64,000 nt of DNA from Odobenus rosmarus divergens (lineage: Eukaryota > Chordata > Mammalia > Carnivora > Odobenidae), in contig NW_004451655.1 of assembly GCF_000321225.1 (NCBI RefSeq), positions 205,674-269,673 of the forward strand, written 5' to 3'. Of this stretch, positions 11,668 through 20,996 are shown one piece after another. Under the pieces are notes generated by a model. It saw only the letters and a program-made list of their open reading frames with translations. It did not search any database and was not told the origin of the DNA. The position numbers and the translations under genes were made by a program. The first letter of the stretch is position 1. Each line of letters starts with the position of its first letter.

Positions 11668-11739
11668 CAAGTGATTAATCAAACAGGCAGAAAATCAGTA
11701 AGGTATTTGTAAAAAGCAAGGAGACTAGCATGGCTGGAG

Positions 11740-12710
11740 GAGAGTGAACATGTGGAGGAAATGTGCTCCATATGAGGAGGGTGGGCAGACCATGTGGGCC
11801 TTAAATAAGATGTGAAGAAAGGGACCCATCTGGAGGAAAAATGATGAGTTCATTTTTATAGATGACAAGTTCAAACTGAATATTCAAGATTCAAGTAAAG
11901 GTGTCAGACATCTGGGATATTAGCAACTACATTATACAGCCTCTAAGAAATACTATGAAATAGTCATCCATGACTGAAATGATCATATCCTCCCACTAGT
12001 GGGAAATGTATTACAAATTCTTTGCAGAATTAAGGCCTCCTTGGGATTGTCTGGCATAAGTTGAAAACAGGGCCAATCAACATAATTTTGGCTTCTTCTC
12101 TGCTTATCTTCAGCTGTTAAGGTAGGTACAGAGGTTGTAGGGAACTGTTTTTAACAAGGTTATATGTGAAAAAGCAAACCTGGGATATGAAAGTTGCGTA
12201 CATGTGCAAGAGAGTAATTGAGTTGTGCACTATGGATTTTAACCAGTTTAAAGGGGAAAGTAAAGGTATGAGGAAGATGAGGAATGTAAATGTATGATAT
12301 GGTCAATAGAGTGTAAGTCTATTGATAAGTTATTTCTGTTAGAATGGTAGTGAAAGTAAGCTAGTAAGATGGGAGGTATTAGTACAAGAATATGATTTAT
12401 GGGTGAGTATGTTGACAAATTATTGATTTTGTTAGTGATTGAAAGGTGGAGTGTGACCACAGCTGAGAGTGGCTAATATCGGGTAGAAGTCAAAGTCAAT
12501 GGAGGAGAAGAGTTCAAAAAAATTAAAGTTTAGTGTCTTGGAAGGATCATTCAAGTGGATATTAAAATCACCAAGGATGAAGATAGTAGTTTTAGGGAGA
12601 CTGAGAGTGACCCATGTACTAAAACCTTCAAGGAACAAAATGGAGTGCTCTTGGGGTGTTTAGAAGGCCAAAACTGAAAGTAGCATCTGGTATAATCTGA
12701 TGAAGTGCAG
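11740..12710 (-). mobile_element. L2 LINE fragment with endonuclease remnant
   Basis: The minus-strand frame 12432-12638 contains ILGDFNIHLNDP, the G-D-F-N core of the apurinic-type endonuclease domain of L2/CR1 LINEs. 'ggagactagcatggctggag' and 'gtgggccttaaataagatgt' to its left match the L2 3' part. The reverse-transcriptase middle appears deleted, since the 3' part and endonuclease lie only about 0.5 kb apart. It is ancient and not coding as a whole. Confidence 0.75.
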
Positions 12711-14282
12711 ATTAAAGCGCAAGAGTTTTACAAGGAAAAGGGAAATGTTTTGGAAGTAGGAATGAGAATAAGAAGGCACCCTGTTCCATCTTCAGGTCAA
12801 ATGATACAAGGTGTATAGAAAATTTATTTTTTAAAAAAAGAGTTAATAACTCAACTAAATTCACAAGTGACAGAGCTAGACTCACACTCAAATACCCCTG
12901 TGTTGAAAAACATGTATTCTTTTCATTTTTTCCTTGGCAAAGCAAAACAAAATACTTGACTCATGGCCCAAACCTATTGCAAGCAAGGCTGAGAAATGTA
13001 AACGTTCTAGTGGGACCAAGATGATGAAATGGAGTTGTGAGCATCTCACCAATCTGCCACAGATAGATAGAGTCTATTTGCATTCTTATGAAGAAAAAAA
13101 AAAGTAGTTCTGGGATAGAAGGATGTAAAGAGGAAAGTAGGAAAGTGCATACAAATATGTTGAGAAAGAAATAGGGAGAAGTGTCTAAATATACCAATGA
13201 GCCAGACAGCAAGCTGTCAGATGAATTCAAAGATAAAAATGACAACTCATATGTCAAGGAATCTTGAGTGACTTGGTTGCTTAGAGTTACATTATTAATG
13301 CAGAAAGAATAAAACTTTAAAACCAATATAATATTCCATCATGGAATATACCATCATAGAATATGCCAGCATAGAAAACTTCAAAAGGAATATAATATCT
13401 AGAACAAGGATTTAAGAGTCTTCCACAAGTGAGATCAGGCTAAAATGTTGTTATTCTGAAATTTGAAAACACTTAGGAGAATGCCATACTTTATGAAATA
13501 TCGAAACCCTGGAATGTATTTGAAATAAGGAGCCTGAAAGGGGAAACCTCATACAGCAAATTACCTGCTTCCATATAGACTTGGCAGGGTGAGGCTGAAC
13601 AGCTTTCCAGTGTGCAATGGGAAAAACACCTAGGAAAAGTGAAACCTATAGTTTCAATGTGAGCTTTAGTTGTAATGTTTTTAGACGTTAGGAAGTTAAG
13701 TATAAATGTTACAGCAGTAGGGTCAGTCTTTAATAGGACTTATATAGGGAGATTTAACTTGGAAAATCAGCCTCAATTAGTCAAATCCTAAATATTTATT
13801 GCATATTCAACTAATACCGGTAATACTTGAGATTTTCTTGGATAGATTTTAAATACATGAGAAGACTCGAGATACATGTAGTGTGGAGAAATAGAAAAGT
13901 GAAAAGACACTTCCACGCAGTGTACCATTAAAACGTTACTTTTTGAATATGTCTTTTCTGACCTAGAAAGATGTTAACAATTCATTGTTTAGTGAAGTTT
14001 CCAAAAAAGCAGAGTCTTCATTACAAATACTTCCTGAGTATTGGGCATTTGAAAAGATGAAACAGAATCTCTCTCCTATTATGCTCTTTTGTTGTTTTTT
14101 TTTTTTTTAAGTGGCTATGCATTTTCATATGAAAGTTTCTCAAAGGTCTAAAAACAACTTCTATAGAGGAGTTAAGTTTTAAGATATTTTGAAGTTTCCA
14201 TTTCATTTTGTCCCTCTGGATATTCTAATGTTTGCAAAATTAACATATTTTTTGGATAATGAAAGTAATATATAGAAAGGGC
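12711..14282. other. Unassigned DNA
   Basis: No gene recognised. A 121-codon minus frame (12961-13326) is low-complexity and matches nothing I know. It may include worn L2 flanks at the left. Confidence 0.45.
13336..13380. repeat. Three imperfect 15-bp tandem units
   Basis: ccatcatggaatata, ccatcatagaatatg and ccagcatagaaaact lie head to tail and show progressive divergence. Confidence 0.7.
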
Positions 14283-14862
14283 TGTCGACCGAAAAAAGAG
14301 GTGTAAACTAAAGCAAGCTCAAAATTGTCAAAAACAGTTTATTCAGGAATAGCAGAGGAATTGGGATTCAGGACACATGAACTGTAGCACATTATGGGTG
14401 AGTCCGTTGAGGGTTTGGGGTTGGCTGTATTTATGAGCAAGGAATTTAAAGAGGTAAGAGTTCAGTCAGTCTGTGAAAGCCAAAAACAAATGAGACCAGC
14501 TTTGAAAATTCCCTGAGCAGACAGAACCGGTGCAGTCATACAAACAAAGCTCAATTCAGTTGATTTTGTGAGACCAACCCAACCCGGGTCATTTCTTGTT
14601 CATGTCTCTGGAAACCATATGCAAAACTTCCCAGGGTTAATATGAGGCAACCCCTGACCAACTACCTATCACTTAAGAAAAGTGATATTTTTCTTAAATA
14701 TTATAATATTAATATATTATAATAATATTAGCATTTTTCTATAAATCAGGCATTTACATGACATCAGTCTCTTAGTCCTTAAGTTAGGTTTCCCGAGGGC
14801 ACATACCCAAGATTTTCCATTTTATATCCTCTGGTTCCATTTTAGATTGAAATTCTTCCACA
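14283..14862 (-). mobile_element. ERV1-type LTR (3' LTR of a minus-strand provirus)
   Basis: Starts TGTCGACC at 14283 and ends TTCCACA at 14862 on the plus strand, giving TG...CA termini and about 580 bp. Just beyond, 'tttcctccttttgatc' is the reverse complement of a purine-rich tract, which borders 3' LTRs. A TTTATT at 14338-14343 is an antisense AATAAA near the LTR 3' side. No matching 5' LTR appears in the window. Family name not assigned. Confidence 0.65.
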
Positions 14863-16404
14863 TTTCCTCCTTTTGATCAAAGAAAACATCACTGATCAAT
14901 TATGTCATTCAGCTGTTGTTTGTTAATTTTTGTCATTACCTTCCCAGTACCAATAAGTCATAGGGAAAGACCCCAGATTAGCAGTAGAAGGAAGAGTTTT
15001 TCTAATTTTGGTGTCAAGTGTGAGGTCCATAATGCTCCTCGATTACTGTTTCTTCTCCTTAAAAGCAGATACCCAGTGTCTTCTAAGGATGAGGCATAGT
15101 TGGGTTCCTTTGCCCAAATTCTTTTCCTTGGAATGAAAGAGAGGCTCTCATGATCAGAATTATAATCATTTATACACAGCACATGATAGTATGGTTTGCT
15201 AGCGTTCTGGGAATAGTTATGAGCATCCTACATGTCTATAGATCTGAAGTAACAAGTGGCTGATCTAGTATGAGGAAGATTTTGGTGGATGTTTGGAAGA
15301 TCTCTAGGGAACAGTAAGTTGCATTAAGTTTCCACCATTCCCCACATTTTTGGTTAATTCTTAATGAAGCACCACTGAGTGGGGAGCACATCAGCTTCCC
15401 ATTTACCAATAATACAGTTTTCTTGCCTCATCCTTGCTCCATAAATTCATGGAAGAGATGATAGAGTCTTGTGAATTCCAACAGGGAGTGATTTCATGTT
15501 TATCTGTGTCATATAAATTAGTATAGTTACAAATACTTTGTGAGAGATATCCTAAGCTTTTGCCATTCCTATCACCTTTTTTTCTGAAACATAAACATTT
15601 TGGTTAAGAGTCCAGATCTGAGTGAGGGGTTATCCCCTTATGAGTTAACCCCTTATGGAAAGCCATAATTTTGGTACCAGTCTTTTGGAAGGGAGAACAT
15701 GTGTGATTTCAATGTACCAAAGGACAATCCTACATTTTTACTAGATAGATTTTGCCATCCATCTAAAGATAGTGTCAGGGCCACCAATTCAGAATCATCA
15801 ATAATATTTGCTCTGCTTCTATTCTATACAAACTTATTTTGTGTGAGTTTTTCCTAGACTAACTTGATAGTCAGAGTTTACTAGTGAATACAACCATTTC
15901 ACAGCACCAAGCATGATGGTTTGAATTGTAACTTTATATACATAAAAAGAATTTAAGACCTTTTTTTTTTTTTAAAGAAGGGATCAATTGTCACTTTCTT
16001 TTGTCCTACCGGTATGCTTCATAGATCTTCCTTCCCTAAATATGTGGGAGAACAACAGTCCACAAGTGTTTAAAATAAACTCACTTGAGTTTTTATTTTT
16101 CCTCCAAGTTGAATGTTAGCTGTTTTGTTTTCACCATCACTCCAATAAAGAAAAAAATGTTAAAAAATAATATTTGGTCTAGAACAAATCCAACAATCAG
16201 TAAATTTAGCAGAATCAGAGAGTTTCTGTAGGGTGGGGATAAAGGGATGTGTTGGAGCTAAAGTAAAGGACTATACGAAAACCAGGGAAAGAATAATTGA
16301 AGGTCTGGATGATGTGATTTAACTGAATGTAGAGTGAGAAGAAAGAGAGAAAAAGAAGGAAAGTTATGCAGACCTGGTCAGATATCTTGGATGAGCTGTC
16401 TGTT

Positions 16405-17400
16405 TCAGATGTTGTACACCAGATGGTGTACATGTCCATTTGGGTTTTGGGACTTTCTTAAATGTAACACATGAATCCAGGAGTCTATTCCTTCAAGCTT
16501 TGTCACACAGGGGTTAATGACACATGACAGGGTCCTTTCCAGTGAGGTTGAAAAGAGTCTGTCTGGAGATGTCTTTTCTTTTTTCTTTTTAAAAAATTTT
16601 TTTATTGACATATAATGTATTGTTTGTTTCAGGGGACAGGTCTGTGATTCGTCAGTCTTACACAATTCACAGCGCTCACCATAGCACATACCTTTCCCAA
16701 TGTCTATCACCCAGCCACCCCATCCCTCCCACCCTCCACCACTCCAGCAACCCTCAGTTTGTTTCCTGAGATTAAGAGTCTTTATGGTTTGTCTCCTTGG
16801 AGATGTCTTTTCTAATAGATGAAATTTCCAGGCTGTAATGTTTGATGCCTCTGTCTCCCAGGAGCTCACTGTGGGAAAATTGTTCTACCAGAGCATAATT
16901 GTTTCCTATTGATTTGATCAGGGCTTGGCAAAATTGAAGGGTATCCCTTTTTATTAGCTGTGGGTCAAAAGAAGCAGGGGCTAAGTTCGTGGGCTGTCCT
17001 GTAATTATTTCAAAAGGTGAAATTTATGTATCCCAAAGAAAGTAGGTCTAAGATTTGGAAGAACCAAGGGTAATGCTTTTGGCCAGGGTATTGGAAGGGT
17101 TTCCACTAATTTAGCTGAGTCTTAATAATTCCATTTGTCCGGTTGACCAGTCCTGAAGACGCAATGAAAGTGCTGCAGAGTTGGCCAGACAGCACAGACT
17201 TGTCCAACTTTTGATCCATGAAGTGGGTTCCCCGATCACCATGAAGTTCAAGGACTGTTCCTAAGTGGGAATAATCCTTTCTGATAGGATGTTAGCTACA
17301 GAACAGACAGTTGACTGCTTACACGATAAAGTTTCAGTCCAATGTGAAAACATGCAAACAATTACTAGAACATACTTAATCCATGAGATGGGGGGCAATT
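16405..17400 (-). pseudogene. ERV pol, integrase end (broken)
   Basis: Recognisable in fragments: a GDRGTHF stretch near 17240 from the integrase core, a GLVNRTNGIIKTQL stretch near 17130, and a conserved C-terminal segment (GIDSWIHVLHLRKS) near 16480. Several in-frame stops and frame changes separate them. The L1 at 16580-16798 cuts the C-terminal domain, so the 154-codon open frame 16405-16869 is an L1/ERV composite, not a protein. Integrase joins proviral DNA to host DNA; this copy cannot. Confidence 0.75.
16580..16798 (-). mobile_element. 5'-truncated L1 in the ERV, with TSD
   Basis: Antisense L1 3' UTR of the 'tataatgtattgtttgtttc / cacagcgctcaccatagcac' type, about 220 bp. The TSD ggagatgtcttttct lies at 16565-16579 and 16799-16813. 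It inserted into already resident ERV sequence. Confidence 0.93.
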
Positions 17401-17573
17401 GTATGAATTTCATTTACCAAACCTCAAACCTGCTGGCAGGAGTATAGCACCTAACAGATTTTGGGCATAAGGATCATTTAAAGTTTCGTCTCACTGGATG
17501 GGGAAACCACACTGTTTCCATAACATTAGCAAGTCATGGACTCACCTGTAGCTTGCGATTCCTTGCTATTCCC

Positions 17574-17667
17574 AAATGAACTCAACTTTTTTTTTTTTTT
17601 TGACAATTTTGATCTTGCCTCAGTTTACTTCTTTATTTAGGCTATTCCGAAAATGATAAATACACTT
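17574..17667 (+). repeat. 94-bp exact direct duplication, copy 1
   Basis: Identical to 19453-19546, including the 15-T run. It spans the retrocopy's poly(A) junction plus 13 bp outside it. Confidence 0.95.
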
Positions 17668-18075
17668 ATTTAGAACTTGTTTTTTTCACAAACTGGTTTT
17701 GCCATATGCATAGTGGGTGGGAAAGATCACACCATCTGCTTCCAGCCCGCAGCCCATAGTGACCAGGTAACTCGCTAAGTTCCCACTGCTTAATCAGAGT
17801 AGGTCTCAAATGCTCTCATGCCTTGTTCAGAAAGTTCTTTCAAATCTACAGAGGGCATCAAATTAAATCAGTCAATGTCCTAAGGTATGCAGGACGACAG
17901 ATAGTTCACATGACTCAGCGAAGAGAAACACAGCAACTGAAGTTGAGGTGCGGAGTCACATAGTACATGCCTGGAATCCAGACTTTATTTAGACACTAAC
18001 ACATTATGTCATTTAGTAAAAAATAAAGTGTTAAAGAATCTTAAACTTGCAGAACAAATCTGTTTGATGTAACTG
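17602..18075 (-). pseudogene. Processed retrocopy of an unidentified mRNA (3' part)
   Basis: On the minus strand it ends in 15 A's (17587-17601). An AATAAA lies about 30 bases upstream, and another AATAAA lies further in. These mark a polyadenylated mRNA copy. A coding-like end, SEQGMRAFETYSD followed by a stop, reads in one frame near 17790-17840, after which the sequence looks like 3' UTR. The parent gene is not recognised. The 5' side runs into an L1 at 18076, so the target duplication is not visible. The tail and the last 66 bases of the copy also appear at 19466-19546. Confidence 0.6.
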
Positions 18076-18336
18076 GTTTTTTATTTTATTTTATTATGTT
18101 AGTCACCATACATTACATCATTAGGTTTTGATGTAGTGTGTCATGATTCATTGTTCACGTATAACACCCAGTGCTCCATTCAATACGTGCCCTCTTTAAT
18201 ACCCATCACCAGGCTAACCCATCCCCGACCCCCCTCCCCTCTAGAACCCTCAGTTTGTTTCTTAGAGTCCATAGTCTCTCATGTTTCGTCTCCCCTTCTG
18301 ATTCCCCCCCTTCAGTTTTCCCTTCCTACTATCTTC
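18076..18336 (-). mobile_element. Carnivore L1 3' UTR fragment
   Basis: Antisense 3' end: T/A tail, 'gttagtcaccatacattaca', 'aacacccagtgctccattca', then 'gtttgtttcttagagtccat'. It stops abruptly at 'ctactatcttc' before another L1 tail. Confidence 0.88.
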
Positions 18337-18416
18337 TTTTTTTTTTTTTTAACATATAATGTATTATTTGTTTCAGAGGTACAGGTCTGTGATTCAACAG
18401 TCTTAAATTCACAGCT
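18300..18416 (+). repeat. Block abutting the gap, copy 1
   Basis: Matches 18635-18752 except for one T fewer in the poly-T run (14 versus 15). It ends exactly at the N run. Confidence 0.95.
18337..18416 (-). mobile_element. Second L1 3' tail, cut by the gap
   Basis: A 14-T tail is followed by 'aacatataatgtattatttg' and 'cagaggtacaggtctgtgat', the antisense 3' end of another carnivore L1 subfamily. It ends at the gap. Confidence 0.8.
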
Positions 18417-18466
18417 NNNNNNNNNNNNNNNNNNNNNNNNNNNNNNNNNNNNNNNNNNNNNNNNNN
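18417..18466. other. Assembly gap (50 N)
   Basis: Exactly 50 N. The round number suggests a placeholder of unknown true size. Any open frame read across it is meaningless. Confidence 0.99.
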
Positions 18467-18624
18467 GAGCATGTTTTCATATGGGAAAAGGCAGATCCGA
18501 GAGCATAATGGTTCTTAGGTCTCCCCTTCCCCGCTTTCTCCTTCTGGACACATGTAGGCCGGAGCTCCTCTCTCCCACCTCAGTGGTGATGGCAGCTCTT
18601 AAATTAGAGCCATTCTCTCAACAT
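18467..18624 (+). repeat. 158-bp block after the gap, copy 1
   Basis: Matches 20839-20996 with a single difference (G at 18561, C at 20933). It starts at the first base after the gap, which points to a displaced contig end. Confidence 0.95.
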
Positions 18625-18634
18625 GTGATTTTTT

Positions 18635-18752
18635 GATTCCCCCCCTTCAGTTTTCCCTTCCTACTATCTTCTTTTTTTTTTTTTTTAACATATAATGTAT
18701 TATTTGTTTCAGAGGTACAGGTCTGTGATTCAACAGTCTTAAATTCACAGCT
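18635..18752 (+). repeat. Block abutting the gap, copy 2
   Basis: A repeat of 18300-18416 with one extra T. Unlike copy 1 it continues smoothly into more L1 sequence. Confidence 0.95.
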
Positions 18753-19320
18753 TTGATGCTCTTGCATACTTTCATGTAGATCTGAGTTAGAGCTATTTTC
18801 TTTCTAACGATCTTTTTTTAACATTTCTTGCAAAGCTGGTTTACTAGCAACAAAACTTCAATTTTTATTTTTCTGAGGAAGTCTTTATTTCTCCTTTTTT
18901 TTTGCAAGTTGACAAATCTGCACATTACTCAGTGGTAACCATGGTAAGTGTGGTCACCATATAACATTATTACAATATTATTGACTATATTCCCTGTGCT
19001 GTAATTTTCATCTCCGTGACTTACCTATTTTATACTGGAAGTTTGTACATCTTAGTCCCCTTCTATTTCACCCACCCCCCTCTCCTGGCAACCACCAGTA
19101 TGTTTTGTGTATTTATGAGTCTGTTCCTGTTTTTTTGTTTGTTCATTTGTTTTATTTTTTCGATTTCACTCTTAAGTGAAATCCTATGGTATTTGTCTTT
19201 CTCGGTCTGACTTATTTCACTTAACATAATACCCTCTAGGACCATCCATGCTGTCACAAATGGCAAGATCTCATTTTTTTTTTATGTCTGAGTAACATTA
19301 CATTGTATGTGTGTGTGTGT

Positions 19321-19376
19321 GTGTGTATTACATCTTCTTTATCCATTCATCCTTCTGATATTCCCATTATGCATAT
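19321..19376 (+). repeat. 56-bp exact duplication, copy 1 (after TG repeat)
   Basis: Identical to 19396-19451 with a period of 75 bp. Each copy is preceded by a TG run. Confidence 0.95.
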
Positions 19377-19395
19377 GTTATATGTGTGTGTGTGT

Positions 19396-19451
19396 GTGTG
19401 TATTACATCTTCTTTATCCATTCATCCTTCTGATATTCCCATTATGCATAT
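19396..19451 (+). repeat. 56-bp exact duplication, copy 2
   Basis: Identical to 19321-19376. It is followed at once by the 94-bp duplicated block. Confidence 0.95.
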
Positions 19452-19452
19452 C

Positions 19453-19546
19453 AAATGAACTCAACTTTTTTTTTTTTTTTGACAATTTTGATCTTGCCTC
19501 AGTTTACTTCTTTATTTAGGCTATTCCGAAAATGATAAATACACTT
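19453..19546 (+). repeat. 94-bp exact direct duplication, copy 2
   Basis: Identical to 17574-17667. It sits between L1 sequence and a SINE remnant, with no retrocopy body behind it. Confidence 0.95.
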
Positions 19547-19575
19547 TTAACGACTGAGCCACTCAGGTGCCCCTA
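19547..19575 (-). mobile_element. Can-SINE 5'-end remnant
   Basis: 'ttaacgactgagccactcag' followed by 'gtgcccc' is the antisense head of a Can-SINE. The body and tail are missing and have been replaced by the 94-bp duplicated block. Confidence 0.75.
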
Positions 19576-20838
19576 TGTTTTGTAGTTGGCCCACAGTCCT
19601 TGGATAGTCTTTTTTTTTTTTTTTTTTTCCTTTCAGTCTTTATTCTCTTTGCTTTTCAGTTCTGGAGGTTTCTATTGCTATATCCTCAACAGAGTAGTTC
19701 CCTCAGCTGCATCCAGTCTACTAATAAGCCTATTGAGGGCTTTCTTCACAATTCTTCATTTCTGTTACAGTGCTTTTGATCTCTAGCATTTCTGTTTGTT
19801 TCTTTCTTAGGATTTCCCTCTCTCTGTTTACATTGCCCATCTACTCTTGCGCGCTGTCTACTCTATCCGTTAGAGCCCATAATCCCAGTTGTTTTAAATT
19901 CTGGTCTGATGATTCCAATATCCCTGCTGTATCTGACTCTGGTTCTGATGTTTGATCTATGTCTTCAAATGAAGTTTTTTTTGCCTTTTAAGATACCTTG
20001 TAATTTCTTCCTGAGAGCCAGATGTAGTCTACTGGGTAAAAGGAACTGCTATAAATAGGCCTTTAGTCATGTGTTGTTGAGGTTGGGGAGGTGGGACACG
20101 TTCTATGATTTGCCTCAGTCTTTAAGTGAGCCTCTGCTTCTGCATGGTAAATCTCCCAAGTGTTTACCAGTTTTTTTATTTCTCCCCCACTAAGATAGGA
20201 TGGCTAGTGTGGGCTGGAGATCTTCCCTTACTGTGGGAGGCTACAGCTGACCGGTGTTGGGTATTTCCCTTCCTCCAGGTCAGTTCAGCCCTAATAATAC
20301 CCCGGCTGGTTGGGCTCTCCCTAACTGGTTTCTGCTGAGGGCCGGTCTTGTTAAGAACTGAATGTGCTGGTGGATTTCGGAGTTGTTATTTTGCCCTCCC
20401 CCAGCCAGATACATGAGGGGAGATTTCTCTGATCTCCACTGTGAGAACCTGGTTGAGTTCCTGGAGGTAAACCTCACAAAATATGGGGGCCTCCCATGAC
20501 TCGGTTCCCCTGAACTATGTAACCCTCTGAGTTGTCCACACTTAGCCTCCAGCAAGTCATCAAACACAGCTCTGGTTTTGCTACTCGGCGCTGGCCCCTG
20601 TGGCAGCTTCCACTCATGATTGTCTGCCCCGGTAAGCCATGGCTTCTTATTTTCTGTTCTCTCTCCAACTTTGGGGGCAGTGGTTTGCCTTGTATCCTCC
20701 TGTCTTCTAGATCCAAAAGAAAAGTTGTGGATTTTTTAAGTTTGTTCAGCTTTTTGCTTGTTGTTTTGATGAAGTGGTGACTTCTAAGCTCCTTACTTGC
20801 AGACCTGAGGACACATCAGTTAATTTTTAAGGTCTCTT
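19576..20838 (-). mobile_element. Old L1 3' UTR-like sequence
   Basis: After a 19-T run (19610-19628) come antisense L1M 3' UTR-like stretches, for example 'tctatgatttgcctcagtct' and 'gtgacttctaagctccttac'. It is more GC-rich than its neighbours. Several short open frames on both strands are incidental. Subfamily not assigned. Confidence 0.5.
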
Positions 20839-20996
20839 GAGCATGTTTTCATATGGGAAAAGGCAGATCCGAGAGCATAATGGTTCTTAGGTCTCCCCTT
20901 CCCCGCTTTCTCCTTCTGGACACATGTAGGCCCGAGCTCCTCTCTCCCACCTCAGTGGTGATGGCAGCTCTTAAATTAGAGCCATTCTCTCAACAT
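20839..20996 (+). repeat. 158-bp block, copy 2
   Basis: Same as 18467-18624 with one mismatch. Here it follows on from the sequence to its left, so this is probably its true place. Confidence 0.95.

Larger units (their letters stand above)
11441..11700 (+). mobile_element. Inverted 5' segment of the old L1
   Basis: Sense-oriented ORF2 endonuclease sequence ('gatagaactgaaataagaaa ... ggaggcttcaatgtg ... caggcagaaaatcagtaag') lies immediately after the antisense body ending near 11432. The segment is the one that normally lies just upstream, turned around. That matches the twin-priming inversion known from L1 insertions. A Can-SINE (11472-11614) splits it. Confidence 0.75.
14863..17573 (-). 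mobile_element. Degenerate gammaretrovirus-like ERV internal region
   Basis: Minus-strand translation from about 17400 down to 16405 shows a gammaretroviral integrase in pieces, with stops and frameshifts. The part from there to 14863 should hold env and the 3' end but is too worn to name. No gag, protease or reverse transcriptase is present: the right side stops at the retrocopy near 17574. A younger L1 sits in pol at 16580-16798. It is an old inactive provirus fragment. Confidence 0.7.
18672..19452 (-). mobile_element. L1 3' end and ORF2 C-terminal region, mosaic
   Basis: After the T run come L1 3' UTR pieces and then antisense ORF2 C-terminus ('gtctgacttatttcacttaa', 'aaatggcaagatctca'). 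A TG microsatellite and a 56-bp duplication disturb the right end. The order of pieces is not that of one simple L1 insertion. Confidence 0.7.

Noticed and set aside
12961..13326. 121-codon minus-strand open frame
   Set aside because: Low-complexity, phenylalanine/leucine/serine-rich translation of AT-rich DNA with no domain.
16405..16869. 154-codon minus-strand open frame
   Set aside because: A composite of worn ERV integrase and an inserted L1 3' UTR; no single protein.
18136..18636. 166-codon plus-strand open frame
   Set aside because: It runs through the 50-N gap and L1 3' UTR text; the X residues are gap bases.
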